In this document: piece after piece, positions 1 to 8,399 of the stretch
Layout of the letters: every line of letters begins with the position of its first letter
How positions within the stretch are numbered: position 1 is the stretch's first letter
NCBI RefSeq assembly: GCF_900199635.1
Contig: NZ_LT962687.1
Coordinates: 2,852,541 to 2,916,540, forward strand
DNA length: 64,000 bases
DNA from: Anaerotruncus massiliensis (ex Togo et al. 2026)
Lineage (GTDB): Bacteria > Bacillota > Clostridia > Oscillospirales > Ruminococcaceae
Direction: 5' to 3'
The notes under the pieces: model-generated
Seen by the model: only the letters and a program-made list of their open reading frames with translations
Told to the model about the DNA's origin: nothing
Databases searched by the model: none
Position numbers and translations under genes: made by a program

Positions 1-1
1 C

Positions 2-580
2 CTCAACGCGAAGCGGCTGCGCCGCATGGACCTGCGCGGGCGGCTGACCCCGGCGGTCCTCTCCTACGAGGGCATCCAGTACCAGTACATGGCCCCCGGC
101 GTCTTTGAGACGGGGCAGTTCGCCTACCTTCAGGAGCACCTGCGCATCCTCTCGGGCTTTTACGGCCTGCTGCGGCCCTTCGACGGGGTGGTCCCCTACC
201 GGCTCGAGATGCAGGCCAGGCTCCCGGTCGACGGGCACCGGGACCTTTACGGCTTCTGGGGGGACAAGCCCGCGCGGGCGCTGGCCGGGGAGACGGACCT
301 TCTGGTCAACCTCGCATCGGCGGAGTACAGCCGGGCGGTGAAGCCGCATCTGCCGCCCCGGGTGCGGTTCCTCACCTGCACCTTCGGGGAGTGGAAGGAG
401 GGGCGGGTGATCGAAAAGGGGACGCTCTGCAAGATGGCGCGGGGACGGATGGTGCGGTGGCTGGCGGAAAACAACGTCACCGCCGCCGGGGACATCCGGG
501 AGTTCCGCGAGTTGGGATACCGGTATAACGCCGGCTGTTCCGGGGAAAATCACTATGTATTCATCAAGGAGGATGGCTGA
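2..580 (+). CDS. yaaA: YaaA-family peroxide stress protein, 5' end missing
   Basis: Reading frame 2 is open from the first bases of the window, so this is the C-terminal 192 residues of a protein of about 250; roughly 60 residues lie outside. The stretches [27 protein letters not shown] and [15 protein letters not shown] are hallmarks of the YaaA/DUF328 family, DNA-binding proteins that limit iron-driven damage during peroxide stress in Enterobacteria. The stop lies one base before the start of a bcp-type peroxiredoxin, and the bcp ribosome site is inside this gene, so the two are probably co-transcribed, which fits a shared oxidative-stress role. The family call is firm; the function in this organism is inferred. 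Confidence 0.9.
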   Translation, partial: LNAKRLRRMDLRGRLTPAVLSYEGIQYQYMAPGVFETGQFAYLQEHLRILSGFYGLLRPFDGVVPYRLEMQARLPVDGHRDLYGFWGDKPARALAGETDLLVNLASAEYSRAVKPHLPPRVRFLTCTFGEWKEGRVIEKGTLCKMARGRMVRWLAENNVTAAGDIREFRELGYRYNAGCSGENHYVFIKEDG

Positions 581-581
581 T

Positions 582-1055
582 ATGCTGGAAGCCGGAACCA
601 AAGCGCCCGATTTCACCCTGCCGGACAAGGACGGACGGCCCGTCTCCCTGTCGGACTTCCGGGGGAAAAAGGTCGTGCTCTATTTTTATCCCAGGGACGA
701 CACCCCCGGCTGCACCCGTCAGGCCTGCGCCTTCGCGGCGGCCTACGACGCGTTCCGGGAGCTGGACGCGGTGGTCATCGGGGTGAGCAGGGATTCCGCC
801 GCCTCCCACCGGAAATTCGCCGAAAAGCACGGCCTGCCCTTCCTGCTTCTCTCCGACCCGGAGCTGACCGTCCTGCAGGCCTACGGCGTCTGGCAGGAGA
901 AGAAGCTCTACGGAAAGGTGAGCATGGGGGTCGTGCGGAGCACCTACCTCATCGACGGGGAGGGCGTGATCGAAAGGGCCATGCCGAAGGTTAAGCCGGA
1001 CACCAACGCGGAGGAAATCCTCGCGTATCTCCGGGATCGCCGCGGCGGGAAATAA
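582..1055 (+). CDS. bcp: Thioredoxin-dependent thiol peroxidase (Bcp/PrxQ)
   Basis: A 157-residue atypical 2-Cys peroxiredoxin. It carries the [11 protein letters not shown] active site with peroxidatic Cys44 and the Cys five residues later (Cys49) that marks the Bcp/PrxQ type. It reduces H2O2 and organic hydroperoxides using thioredoxin. The ATG at 582 is preferred over in-frame ATGs at 555 and 573 because AAGGAGG at 566-572 is correctly spaced only for 582. It directly follows yaaA. Length and motif order are normal. Confidence 0.95.
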   Translation: MLEAGTKAPDFTLPDKDGRPVSLSDFRGKKVVLYFYPRDDTPGCTRQACAFAAAYDAFRELDAVVIGVSRDSAASHRKFAEKHGLPFLLLSDPELTVLQAYGVWQEKKLYGKVSMGVVRSTYLIDGEGVIERAMPKVKPDTNAEEILAYLRDRRGGK

Positions 1056-1063
1056 AAAGAACA

Positions 1064-1097
1064 GGCGGGAGGGCGCGTCAGCCCCCTCCCGCCTTTC
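1064..1097 (+). terminator. Rho-independent terminator after bcp
   Basis: Inverted repeat GGCGGGAGGG (1064-1073) and CCCTCCCGCC (1084-1093) with a ten-base loop and a short T run, just after the bcp stop. Confidence 0.7.
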
Positions 1098-1288
1098 CGC
1101 CGGCATTCCTCCGGCGTCGTGTAGTCAACAGTTTTTCTGTCCAATTTTTGCAAATCGGATGCAAAAAGCCCGGGAAGCGGGGCGAAACCCGGGCGTACCG
1201 GGCTTATTATTAAAGCCGCTTTGGACGGGCTGTTTGTGACGGTCAATTTATGGTAGACTGTTTTCAGAATGATTGAGGAGGCGCGCTT

Positions 1289-2035
1289 ATGACCTACAAA
1301 TACCGTTATATCCGGCGGGAGCTGTACGAAGCCAACCCCGCGAAAAGGTTGAAGTCCTTCCGGAGCCCGTCGGAAATGTCCCGGCTGATCAGGTGGCCCC
1401 TGTGGGTCATGGGGATCGGGGGTATCTGCTTGACGGTCTACTTGCTCTGGCTTTTGTTTACCATGCCCCAAAGCCCGCTGGTGCCGGTACTGTCCGTCAT
1501 CGTACTTTTTCTGTCGCTGGTCGCGTCGTTTTCGCGGGAAAAGCTCTTTTACCACCTCCCCGCGCGGGAAAAGGAGCTGGCGGAGCAGCAACGCGACTAC
1601 ATCGAATACCTTGCGGGCATCCGGGCCGTCCTGATCAAGCACGGAATCGACGGGTCGGAGAAGCTGCGAAAGCTGAAGGCCGAATGCGAAACGCTTTTGA
1701 AGGCGCGGGAAGAAAAATACGCAAGGTTTCACCGGGTCATCACCGACATGCTGATCAGCGTGCCCGTGGCCGCCCTGATCACCGGCCTGATCTATCAGGA
1801 CAGCGGTGTGGTGCCTGTGGCAACGGCGTCGGTGCTGCTGTTGGGGCTGCTGGTCTTCGGGCTGGCGAAGCTGTTCAGCAAGATTGATTACTATTCCGAC
1901 GGGTATTTCAAGGACCAGAACCTGTTGGACGCGATCAGCGAGGTGGAATACGCGGGCTGGCCGTTTGGGGCTCCCGGCGGGACGCGGACGGACGGGGAGG
2001 AGGCGCAGGCGGCGGACGAGGTCCGCGCAGTCTGA
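1289..2035 (+). CDS. Unrecognised membrane protein
   Basis: 248 residues, no family recognised. Two hydrophobic segments near residues 33-60 and 64-82 are followed by a charged, helical stretch (about 85-145, rich in Glu, Lys and Arg), then two more hydrophobic segments near 148-167 and 173-192 and a polar acidic tail. The picture is a four-pass membrane protein with a central cytoplasmic coiled-coil-like loop. The ATG is preceded by TGAGGAGGCG. The gene stands alone between the bcp terminator and a strong bidirectional terminator. Codon use (more AAA, GAA, TTG) is less GC-biased than its neighbours, which may indicate a younger acquisition. Confidence 0.75.
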   Translation: MTYKYRYIRRELYEANPAKRLKSFRSPSEMSRLIRWPLWVMGIGGICLTVYLLWLLFTMPQSPLVPVLSVIVLFLSLVASFSREKLFYHLPAREKELAEQQRDYIEYLAGIRAVLIKHGIDGSEKLRKLKAECETLLKAREEKYARFHRVITDMLISVPVAALITGLIYQDSGVVPVATASVLLLGLLVFGLAKLFSKIDYYSDGYFKDQNLLDAISEVEYAGWPFGAPGGTRTDGEEAQAADEVRAV

Positions 2036-2054
2036 CACGGGTGCCTCCAAATAG

Positions 2055-2092
2055 AAAAGGGCGTCCCCGCCGTATGGCGGGGACGCCCTTTG
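2055..2092. terminator. Bidirectional terminator between convergent genes
   Basis: Perfect hairpin AAAGGGCGTCCCCGCC / GGCGGGGACGCCCTTT around the loop GTAT. The A tract on one side and T tract on the other let it serve the membrane-protein gene on + and the DUF4190 gene on -. Confidence 0.9.
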
Positions 2093-2101
2093 CGGATCAG
2101 A

Positions 2102-2725
2102 TCAGAGGACGGTGAGGACGATGTTCAGCAGCCACATCAGGATGGAGACCACGACGCCGATGATGCCGAGGACATAGCCCGCCGTCGCGCGGCCGCTGTT
2201 CGTGCTCTTGCGCCCGACCGCGCCGCTCGAGACGGCGACGGCCGAGAGGATGACGCCGATCAGCGGGATGAAGAAGGCGAGCAGCACGCCGAGGATGCCT
2301 GTCACGAGGGCGACGGTCGCCTTGCCGGTGGGATTGTGGACCTCGACGGGGACGGGGGCCGCGGGGGCCGCGGCGGCGTCCGGCTGCGGCGCGGCGCCGC
2401 CCTCCGGGACGGGAACGTCCTGCGAGAGCAGGCTCATGAGCGCGTCAACGCGGTTTTTGAGCGCCTTTTTGGGAACCGCGCCGTAAAACCCGTCGAGGCC
2501 GTGCTCGCCGAACGATTTGATCCACGCCTCGAGGTGAATATTTCCCTGCGAGTAGCGAAAACTGATGAAGGACGGCGCGGTCAGGAACCCGACGCCCTTT
2601 TTCCAGACCGTCTCGCCTTTGTAGTTGACCTGCCGGAAGCCTTCCTTCGCGAAGAAGTCCTCCGAGACGAACTTGATGAAGTCGTCGGGCTTGCCGCTCT
2701 GGTAATCCGCAATGAATCTGGACAT
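2102..2725 (-). CDS. DUF4190-type membrane protein
   Basis: 207 residues. The first 100 residues are soluble and unrecognised. An Ala/Pro-rich linker follows at about 108-128. The C-terminal 80 residues hold two or three hydrophobic segments in the pattern GKATVALVTGILGV...GYVLGIIGVVVSILMW, typical of DUF4190. The start chosen (ATG at 2723-2725) has AGGAGG six to ten bases upstream; an earlier in-frame ATG at 2767 lacks one. Function unknown; in similar proteins the soluble part is a sensor or ligand-binding domain. Confidence 0.75.
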   Translation of the reverse strand: MSRFIADYQSGKPDDFIKFVSEDFFAKEGFRQVNYKGETVWKKGVGFLTAPSFISFRYSQGNIHLEAWIKSFGEHGLDGFYGAVPKKALKNRVDALMSLLSQDVPVPEGGAAPQPDAAAAPAAPVPVEVHNPTGKATVALVTGILGVLLAFFIPLIGVILSAVAVSSGAVGRKSTNSGRATAGYVLGIIGVVVSILMWLLNIVLTVL

Positions 2726-2763
2726 ATGTACGCCTCCTCTTTTTGATGGAACCTTGCTGTCAA

Positions 2764-2792
2764 TCATAGCATAATTCCCCGCGAAATGGAAT
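2764..2792 (-). promoter_or_regulatory. Putative promoter of the DUF4190 gene
   Basis: On the minus strand an extended -10 (TGC-TATGAT, plus-strand 2764-2772) has TTCCAT 17 bp upstream (2787-2792). Confidence 0.45.
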
Positions 2793-2806
2793 CTTTCCCT
2801 TCTGGT

Positions 2807-2835
2807 TGGTTTGCCCGCGGGAATATGCTATAATG
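2807..2835 (+). promoter_or_regulatory. Promoter of the small export protein gene
   Basis: TTGGTT (2807-2812), 17-bp spacer, TATAAT (2830-2835), with an extended TG motif one base before the -10. Confidence 0.7.
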
Positions 2836-2912
2836 ACGGTGGTACAATCTGAAAACCTTCCGGCGGGCCCAAAGGGGACACCGCCCATCCAAAAACGGGG
2901 AGGGAAACAATC

Positions 2913-3425
2913 ATGGCCGCTGCGCTGACGCCGCTGAGAATCTGGCTCAAAGACCTCTTTGTCCTGCTCCTTTCGATGGTCCCCATCGCCGAGAACCGCC
3001 TGGCCATCCCGGTCGCCGCCGCGCTGCGCCTCAAGTGGCAGCAGGCGTTCCTCTGCACGACGGCGGGCAGCTTCCTGCCCGTGCCCTATGTGATGAAGGG
3101 CAGCGGGCCGCTGGCCGACCGCGCCCGCAGGGTCGGCTTTGTCGAGCGCGGACTCGGGCGGGTCGAACGGTTCGCCCAAAAGCACCCCGGGCTCTTCCGC
3201 AACGGCTCCGTGTTCATCCTTGCCGTCTTCGTCGGCATCCCCTTCACAGGGATCGGCGTGTGGATCGCCTCCTTCGTCGCGGGCGCGCTCGGGTTCGACC
3301 GGCGCAGCTCGATGGCCGCCATCCTCGTCGGCACGGTGATCTCGGGGCTCTTTACCACCGCGTGCACCTACGGGGTGATCGTCGGCGTGAAAACGCTCTT
3401 CCGGTGTGTCACCCGGGCCGCATGA
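2913..3425 (+). CDS. COG2426 'small multidrug export' membrane protein
   Basis: 170 residues with the COG2426 layout: a first membrane helix containing SMVPIAENRLAIPVAAALRL (the family's P-x-x-E-x-R-x-x-I-P motif), a second helix with GSFLPVPYV, a charged cytoplasmic segment around 65-95, then FVGIPFTGIGVWIASFVAGALG and a last glycine-rich helix. The transport role in the family name is weakly supported experimentally. It has its own promoter and terminator, so it is a single-gene unit. Confidence 0.85.
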   Translation: MAAALTPLRIWLKDLFVLLLSMVPIAENRLAIPVAAALRLKWQQAFLCTTAGSFLPVPYVMKGSGPLADRARRVGFVERGLGRVERFAQKHPGLFRNGSVFILAVFVGIPFTGIGVWIASFVAGALGFDRRSSMAAILVGTVISGLFTTACTYGVIVGVKTLFRCVTRAA

Positions 3426-3438
3426 ATCTTGAGGCGGA

Positions 3439-3477
3439 GGGCCGCTTCCCCAAATGGGGAAGCGGCCCTTTTTCTTT
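3439..3477 (+). terminator. Rho-independent terminator
   Basis: GGGCCGCTTCCCC (3439-3451) pairs with GGGGAAGCGGCCC (3456-3468), loop AAAT, followed by a T tract. Confidence 0.9.
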
Positions 3478-3580
3478 CCCCGCGAATGTTGTATAATATC
3501 CGCAGAGCTGTTATGACCTGCGAGGGCCCGCGCCCGCGGGGGGCGGGCCCGGCGGAGAAGCGTTGAACGGAGGATACGGG

Positions 3581-3994
3581 ATGCGGATTATTGTGATTGA
3601 CGGACAGGGCGGCGGCATCGGGCGCAGCCTGACGGAAAAGCTGCGCGCGGAGCTGCCGGAGGCGGAGCTCGTGGCGGTGGGGACCAACTCGGCCGCGACC
3701 GCGAACATGATGCGGGCGGGCGCCAACGTGGGGGCGACGGGGGAAAACGCCGTCGTCTTCAACTGCTCGCGCACCGATGTGATCGTCGGGCCGCTCGGCA
3801 TCATTCTGGCCGACGCGATGCTCGGGGAGATCACCCCGCGCATGGCCTGCGCCGTGGCGGCCAGCCGCGCCAAAAAGGTGCTCATCCCCGCCGCCAAGCA
3901 GCATATGACGATCGTGGGCATCGAGGACCTGCCCCTCTCCCGCTATATCGACGAGGCGGTCGCCTGCGTGCGGGATTTCTGCGGGAGGGATTGA
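3581..3994 (+). CDS. DUF3842 family protein
   Basis: 137 residues. Starts MRIIVIDGQGGGIGRSL, a Rossmann-like GxGGGIG nucleotide-binding loop, and covers DUF3842 over its whole length (GTNSAATANMMRAGA; NCSRTDVIVGPLGI). The family is small, nearly restricted to Clostridia, and has no established function. The ATG at 3581 has ACGGAGGAT upstream; an in-frame TTG at 3563 does not. Four bases separate it from the following oxidoreductase, so co-transcription is likely. Confidence 0.9.
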   Translation: MRIIVIDGQGGGIGRSLTEKLRAELPEAELVAVGTNSAATANMMRAGANVGATGENAVVFNCSRTDVIVGPLGIILADAMLGEITPRMACAVAASRAKKVLIPAAKQHMTIVGIEDLPLSRYIDEAVACVRDFCGRD

Positions 3995-3998
3995 CGGT

Positions 3999-5090
3999 AT
4001 GCCAGAGGGACCATACGACGTCGCGATCATCGGGCTGGGCCCGGCGGGCGCGACCGCGGCGCGGCTGCTCGACAGCCGCCTGCGGGTGATCGCAATTGAT
4101 CAAAAACAGGCGGCGGGCGGTTTCCAAAAGCCGTGCGGCGGCCTGCTCGCACCCGACGCACAGAAGGCGCTCGCGCGGTTCGACCTGACCCTTCCCAAGG
4201 AGGTGCTCGTAGACCCGCAGATCTTCGCGGTGCGTACCATCGACCTGAAATCGGGACTCACCCGCCACTACCAGCGGATGTACCTCAACCTCGACCGGCA
4301 CCGGTTCGACCGCTGGCTCCGGTCGCTCATCCCCGCCAGGGTGCGCGTGGAGGAGGGCTGCGTGTGCAGGCGCGTCGAGCGGACCTCCGGGGGCTTTTGC
4401 GTCCTCTACGAAAAGGAGGGCGCGCTCCGCGAAATCACCGCGCGTTACCTCGTGGGCGCGGACGGGGCGGGTTCCCTCGTGCGGCGGGCCTTCTTCCCGG
4501 AGGTCTCCATCCGCAGGTATGTCGCGATCCAGCAGTGGTTCCCCGACGAAAACCCCAACCCCTTCTACTCCTGCGTCTTCGACCCGGAGAACACCGACTG
4601 CTACTCCTGGTCGATCTGCAAGGACGGGTCGTTCATCTTCGGGGGCGCCTATCCCGCCCGGGGATGCCGCGCGCGGTTCGAGCGGCAGAAGGAAAAGCTC
4701 GCGGCGCTCGGCTTCCAGTTCGGCGAGCCGGTCAAAACCGAGGCCTGCCTGCTGCTGCGGCCCGCCGGGCGGCGGCAATTCTGCACGGGAAGGGACGGCG
4801 TGTTCCTCGCGGGGGAGGCGGCGGGCTTTGTCAGCCCGAGCTCCCTGGAGGGGATCAGCAGCGCGATCCTCAGCGGCTCCCGGCTCGCCCGCGCCCTGAA
4901 CGGGGACGGCGACCCGGTCCGCGCTTACGCGCGCGGCTGCCGCGCGCTGCGCCGCAAGCTGTGGCTGAAGCTGCTCAAATGCCCCTTCCTCTACGACCCC
5001 GGCCTGCGGCGGCTCGTGATGAAAAGCGGCCTTGAGGCGATCGGCGTGGAGCGGCCCGAGCAGGCCCACCCCACGGCCGGCGGGCGTTGA
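3999..5090 (+). CDS. FAD-dependent oxidoreductase (geranylgeranyl-reductase-like)
   Basis: 363 residues. N-terminal dinucleotide fold with VAIIGLGPAGATAARLL (Gly12, Gly14, Gly17), then an acidic residue at the end of the second strand (IAID). A second FAD motif near 153-157 reads GADGAG, and the C-terminal FAD-contact segment is GEAAGFVSPSSLEGI. This is the group of single-component flavoproteins that contains geranylgeranyl reductases and halogenase-like enzymes; PCGGLL near the N-terminus is typical of that group. The substrate cannot be deduced. The upstream DUF3842 partner is close enough to be an operon mate. Confidence 0.85.
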   Translation: MPEGPYDVAIIGLGPAGATAARLLDSRLRVIAIDQKQAAGGFQKPCGGLLAPDAQKALARFDLTLPKEVLVDPQIFAVRTIDLKSGLTRHYQRMYLNLDRHRFDRWLRSLIPARVRVEEGCVCRRVERTSGGFCVLYEKEGALREITARYLVGADGAGSLVRRAFFPEVSIRRYVAIQQWFPDENPNPFYSCVFDPENTDCYSWSICKDGSFIFGGAYPARGCRARFERQKEKLAALGFQFGEPVKTEACLLLRPAGRRQFCTGRDGVFLAGEAAGFVSPSSLEGISSAILSGSRLARALNGDGDPVRAYARGCRALRRKLWLKLLKCPFLYDPGLRRLVMKSGLEAIGVERPEQAHPTAGGR

Positions 5091-5108
5091 CGCGCGCGGC
5101 GCCCTGCC

Positions 5109-5172
5109 CGCGTCAAACGTTTTGGGGGCCGGGGGGCTTTTCAAAGCCCTCCCGGAACGTTCCCCCGGGACT
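5109..5172 (+). repeat. Dispersed palindromic repeat family 2, copy a
   Basis: The segment starts with a TCAAACGTTTTGG block and continues with G/C-rich palindromes (GGGGGGCTTTT...AAAGCCCTCC; CGGAACGTTCCCCCGG). It resembles the repeats at 22733, 39076 and 61716 and is the most diverged copy. It lies between the FAD oxidoreductase and the hxlR-type gene. Confidence 0.55.
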
Positions 5173-5223
5173 GGACTTTTTTGCGCCTATGGGTTACTAT
5201 GGGAGCAACAGAAGATTCCGAAT

Positions 5224-5235
5224 ACTGCATGCAGT
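5224..5235. promoter_or_regulatory. Palindrome upstream of the HxlR gene
   Basis: Perfect 12-bp palindrome ACTGCATGCAGT, 42 bp before the HxlR start codon. HxlR proteins bind short palindromes at their own promoters, so this is a candidate operator. Direct repeats CTATGGG...CTATGGG lie just upstream (5187-5211). Confidence 0.35.
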
Positions 5236-5277
5236 TTGAAATTCTGGTATCAAAACGAAAGCATTGGGGGAATTCCT

Positions 5278-5610
5278 ATGACAAAGCCGCTGCCCTGCTG
5301 CCCTGTGGAGACGACGCTCCTGCTCATCGGGGACAAGTGGAAGGTGATGATCCTGCGCGACCTGATGACCGGGACCAAGCGGTTCGGGGCGCTGCGCCGG
5401 AGCATCCCGGCGATCAGCCAGAAGATGCTGACCCAGCAGCTGCGCGCAATGGAGGCGGACGGGCTGGTGCACCGGGAGGTGTACGCCGAGGTGCCGCCGC
5501 GGGTGGAATACTCGCTGACCGAAACGGGCGAAAGCCTGCGCCCGGTGCTCGACGCGATGTCCGTGTGGGGCCGGCAGTACCAGCGGGACCAGGGGGAGGG
5601 CGTCGCATGA
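5278..5610 (+). CDS. HxlR-family winged-helix regulator
   Basis: 110 residues. The N-terminal CC-P motif (Cys7, Cys8), LIGDKWKVMILRDL, GALRRSIPAISQKMLTQQLRAMEADGLV and the wing VPPRVEYSLTETG are diagnostic of HxlR/MarR-like regulators, many of which sense electrophiles or oxidants through N-terminal cysteines. The ATG at 5278 follows GGGGGA. The stop overlaps the next gene's ATG (ATGA), and it heads a four-gene overlapping cassette, so it likely regulates that cassette. Confidence 0.9.
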   Translation: MTKPLPCCPVETTLLLIGDKWKVMILRDLMTGTKRFGALRRSIPAISQKMLTQQLRAMEADGLVHREVYAEVPPRVEYSLTETGESLRPVLDAMSVWGRQYQRDQGEGVA

Positions 5611-5861
5611 AAAGCGACCTGCGGACAATCCCCGGCGTCGGGTCCAACATGGAGGAACACCTGCTGCGGCTGGGCGTCTCCTCGGTCGCGTCGCTGCGCG
5701 GACAGGACCCGGAGGAGCTCTACGAGCGGGACTGCGTGCTGCACGGGGGCGTGCTCGACCGCTGCGTGCTCTACGTCTACCGCTGTGCCGTCTACTTCGC
5801 GGAAACCGATTGTCCCGAACGGGAGAAATGCAGCTGGTGGTACTGGAAGGATCAGGTGTAG
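5607..5861 (+). CDS. Helix-hairpin-helix protein (Cdd1-like)
   Basis: 84 residues. Begins with a helix-hairpin-helix segment (LRTIPGVGSNMEEHLLRLGV) and continues with four cysteines and Trp-rich GEKCSWWYWKD-like residues, matching the small Cdd1/'pathogenicity locus' family (PF11731). Molecular function is unknown; the HhH suggests nucleic-acid contact. Its ATG overlaps the HxlR stop by four bases and it ends three bases before the metallo-hydrolase, so translation is probably coupled. Confidence 0.8.
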   Translation: MKSDLRTIPGVGSNMEEHLLRLGVSSVASLRGQDPEELYERDCVLHGGVLDRCVLYVYRCAVYFAETDCPEREKCSWWYWKDQV

Positions 5862-5864
5862 CCG

Positions 5865-6572
5865 ATGGAAATCCGATACCTCTTTCACAGCGGGTTCGCC
5901 GTCGACACGGGCGCGCACCTGCTGATTTTCGACTATTACAAGGACACGCCGCGCGGCGGGAAGCTCGCGGACGGCGTGATCGACCCGGCGGAGATTTCCG
6001 GCCGGGACGTCGTCGTGTTCGCCTCCCACAGCCACGGCGACCACTACAGCCCCGTCATCTTCGGCTGGCGCGGGGCGCTCCCCCGCGTGCGGTACGTCCT
6101 GTCGGACGACATCCGGACGCGGGAGGAGGCGTTCCGGATCGGCCCCGGGGAGACGCTCGACCTCGGGGACCTCTCGGTGCGCGCGCTGCGCTCGACCGAC
6201 GCGGGGGCCGCCTTCCTCGTCAGGACGGACGGAAAGACGATTTTTCACGCGGGCGACCTCAACTGGTGGCACTGGAACGGCGAGACGGATTCCTACAACG
6301 CGCGGATGGCGCGCGACTACCGCCGCGAGATCGACACCCTGCGCGGGGAGAAGATCGACCTCGCCTTCCTGCCCGTCGACCCGCGCCTGGAGGACAAGTA
6401 CCTCTGGGGGATCGACTATTTCATGCGCGCGGCGGGCGCCGATATGGCGGTGCCGATGCACCTGTGGGAACAGTACGGCCTCATCGGCCGCCTGCGCGCG
6501 GAGGAGACGGCCGCGCCCTACCGCGCCCGGATCGCGGGCTACTCCCGGCGCGGGGAGCGGGTGACGCTGTGA
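5865..6572 (+). CDS. Metallo-beta-lactamase-fold hydrolase
   Basis: 235 residues, with the HSHGDH zinc motif at 55-60, a later HAGDLN motif supplying further metal ligands, and a C-terminal His (PMHLW). The short form lacks other domains and resembles UlaG-like/Zn-dependent hydrolases of the MBL fold. The substrate is unknown. It starts three bases after the HhH gene; its TGA overlaps an alternative GTG of the next gene. Confidence 0.85.
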   Translation: MEIRYLFHSGFAVDTGAHLLIFDYYKDTPRGGKLADGVIDPAEISGRDVVVFASHSHGDHYSPVIFGWRGALPRVRYVLSDDIRTREEAFRIGPGETLDLGDLSVRALRSTDAGAAFLVRTDGKTIFHAGDLNWWHWNGETDSYNARMARDYRREIDTLRGEKIDLAFLPVDPRLEDKYLWGIDYFMRAAGADMAVPMHLWEQYGLIGRLRAEETAAPYRARIAGYSRRGERVTL

Positions 6573-6604
6573 AAAGGCCGGCGCCGGAGGATGGAGGCGG
6601 GGGC

Positions 6605-7372
6605 ATGTGGGAGGACGCGCTCTATCTCCGTTCGGTGGAGCTGCGCGCGATCCCGGAGGGGGAGGAGAGCTACGTCTTTTCCCTCCCGATGGTGCGGCGC
6701 CTCGGGCGGCTGGAATTCCAAAAGCAGGTGACCTTCCTCGTGGGGGAGAACGGCGCCGGCAAGTCGACGCTCATCGAGGCGGTCGCGGTCGGCAGCGGCT
6801 TCAACCCCGAGGGCGGCACCCGCAACTTCAGCTTTTCGACGAGCGATTCCCACTCGCCGCTGTGGAAATACCTCTCCGTTGCAAAAGGGCCGCGCCGCCC
6901 GCGCGACGGCTTTTTCCTGCGGGCGGAGAGCTTCTATAACGTCGCCACCAACCTCGACGAGCTCAATAAAATCAAGGCGGGCCGCCGCAGCCTCATCGAC
7001 TACTACGGCGGCAGGTCGCTGCACGAGCAGTCCCACGGGGAGAGCTTCCTCGCGCTGGCGCTCAACCGCTTTTCCCCGCAGGGGCTCTACCTGCTCGACG
7101 AGCCGGAGGCGGCCCTCTCCCCCACCGGGCAGATGACCCTGCTCGCGCGGATCTACGCCCTCGCGCGGGAGGGGGCGCAGTTCGTGATCGCGACCCATTC
7201 CCCCATCCTCACCGCCTGTCCCGGCGCGGACATCTACCAGCTGACGGGGGAGGGCTTTACGCGCACCCCCTACCGTGAGACGGAAAACTACCGCCTCACC
7301 CGCGCCTTTCTGGAAAATCCCGAGCGGATGCTGCGGTACCTGCTCGCAGAGGAGCCCGGCGGGGACGGCTGA
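6605..7372 (+). CDS. AAA ATPase (ABC-type, RecF/SMC-like)
   Basis: 255 residues. Walker A GENGAGKST at 47-55, a signature-like segment around HEQSHGESFLAL, Walker B LYLLDEPEAALSP and a His switch (THSPI). It is the compact single-domain AAA ATPase common next to stress and defence genes. The ATG at 6605 has TGGAGG seven bases upstream; a GTG at 6569 overlapping the previous stop is an alternative start. The stop codon sits in the loop of the following terminator. Confidence 0.85.
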   Translation: MWEDALYLRSVELRAIPEGEESYVFSLPMVRRLGRLEFQKQVTFLVGENGAGKSTLIEAVAVGSGFNPEGGTRNFSFSTSDSHSPLWKYLSVAKGPRRPRDGFFLRAESFYNVATNLDELNKIKAGRRSLIDYYGGRSLHEQSHGESFLALALNRFSPQGLYLLDEPEAALSPTGQMTLLARIYALAREGAQFVIATHSPILTACPGADIYQLTGEGFTRTPYRETENYRLTRAFLENPERMLRYLLAEEPGGDG

Positions 7373-7400
7373 CCGTCCCGCCGGGCTCCTGTTTTTTTTG
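7351..7400 (+). terminator. Terminator of the HxlR-HhH-MBL-ATPase cassette
   Basis: GGAGCCCGGCGGGGACGG (7351-7368) pairs with CCGTCCCGCCGGGCTCC (7373-7389) with one bulged G; T8 follows. The left arm encodes the end of the ATPase. Confidence 0.9.
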
Positions 7401-7427
7401 GCCGTCCCGCGGCCTGGGCCGAACGGA

Positions 7428-8249
7428 TCATTCGGCCTTTTCCACGGGGAACTGCAGTTCGGTGAGCCAGTCCTCCTCGCTCTCCTTGTTCCAGATGCCG
7501 TCGATGTAGCTCTCACGCGGCGGGCCGGCGAGCCGGTAGCCGTTCTGCTCGATCCACTGGGCGGCGAAGGTGTAGGCGTTCCGCAGGGTCCTGTAGGGCC
7601 CCTTGTGGAGGAGGCAGGCCGCCTGCGGCACCCGCGCGATTGTCTGAAATTTGGCGACGTCGCTGTCCTCCTTCCGCTCGGTGACCGCCTGGCAGAGGGA
7701 GACGTCGATGTCGTGGTCGCGGTATTCCTCGTAGTGGTAGACGTTGAAGCAGTATTCCGGCTCGGCGCATTTGCAGCCGAGGCGCTCCATCTCGGGCCCG
7801 AGCACCTCGGGCATGAGGTGGAAGAGGTCGTCGTAGCTTTGGATGACCGTGCGCAGGTAGGCGACGATGACCTCGGGAAGCTCCTTGATCGTAACGTTGT
7901 AATTTTCCATCATCAGGGTTCCTTTCCGCAGGATGTTTTCCACCAGACGCAGCCGCTGGCCGTCCTCCCGGATGCGCGCCGCGAGCTCCCCTCGCTTCAG
8001 CTCCAGCAGGGCGCGGATCGTCTCCGGCTCCGCGCCGCCGTCGAGCAGGGCGATGATCTCGGTGAGGGAGAACCCCATCTGCCGCAGCGACTGGATCTGG
8101 TTCATCCGCGGGAGTTGGCCGGTCGTATAGTAGCGGTAGCCGGTGAACCGGTCGATGCGGGCTGGCCGGAGCAGGCCGATTTCATCATAGTGGCGCAGCG
8201 TCTTGGGGGTGACGCGGCAGATCTGGGAAAACATTCCGATGCTGTACAT
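7428..8249 (-). CDS. MerR-family regulator with GyrI-like effector domain
   Basis: 273 residues. N-terminal MerR winged helix (MYSIGMFSQICRVTPKTLR, HYDEIGLLRPA, TGYRYY), a coiled-coil dimer helix (75-110), and a C-terminal GyrI-like ligand domain as in BmrR. Such regulators activate multidrug or stress genes when a hydrophobic or cationic ligand binds. It has AGGAG upstream of the ATG. A paralogue with the same layout lies at 21726-22541. It is not in an obvious operon, so its target is unknown. Confidence 0.92.
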   Translation of the reverse strand: MYSIGMFSQICRVTPKTLRHYDEIGLLRPARIDRFTGYRYYTTGQLPRMNQIQSLRQMGFSLTEIIALLDGGAEPETIRALLELKRGELAARIREDGQRLRLVENILRKGTLMMENYNVTIKELPEVIVAYLRTVIQSYDDLFHLMPEVLGPEMERLGCKCAEPEYCFNVYHYEEYRDHDIDVSLCQAVTERKEDSDVAKFQTIARVPQAACLLHKGPYRTLRNAYTFAAQWIEQNGYRLAGPPRESYIDGIWNKESEEDWLTELQFPVEKAE

Positions 8250-8339
8250 AGTTTTTTCTCCTTCTTCGCCTCAAAGTGCGCGCAGCTTGTCGACAGGTCC
8301 ATCATAAGCCTTCCCCCTGGGGCAGAGTCAACCCCTTTT

Positions 8340-8389
8340 TTGAAAAAAAGAAATCGGAGCGCCTTCCAATTGCCGGAGGGCGCTCCGTT
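8340..8389 (-). terminator. Terminator of the cocE-type gene
   Basis: Stem CGGAGCGCC(TTCC)/GGAGGGCGCTCCG at 8355-8388. On the minus strand it is followed by a T-rich tail (T3-C-T7). Confidence 0.85.
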
Positions 8390-8399
8390 TGCGTCGGAA

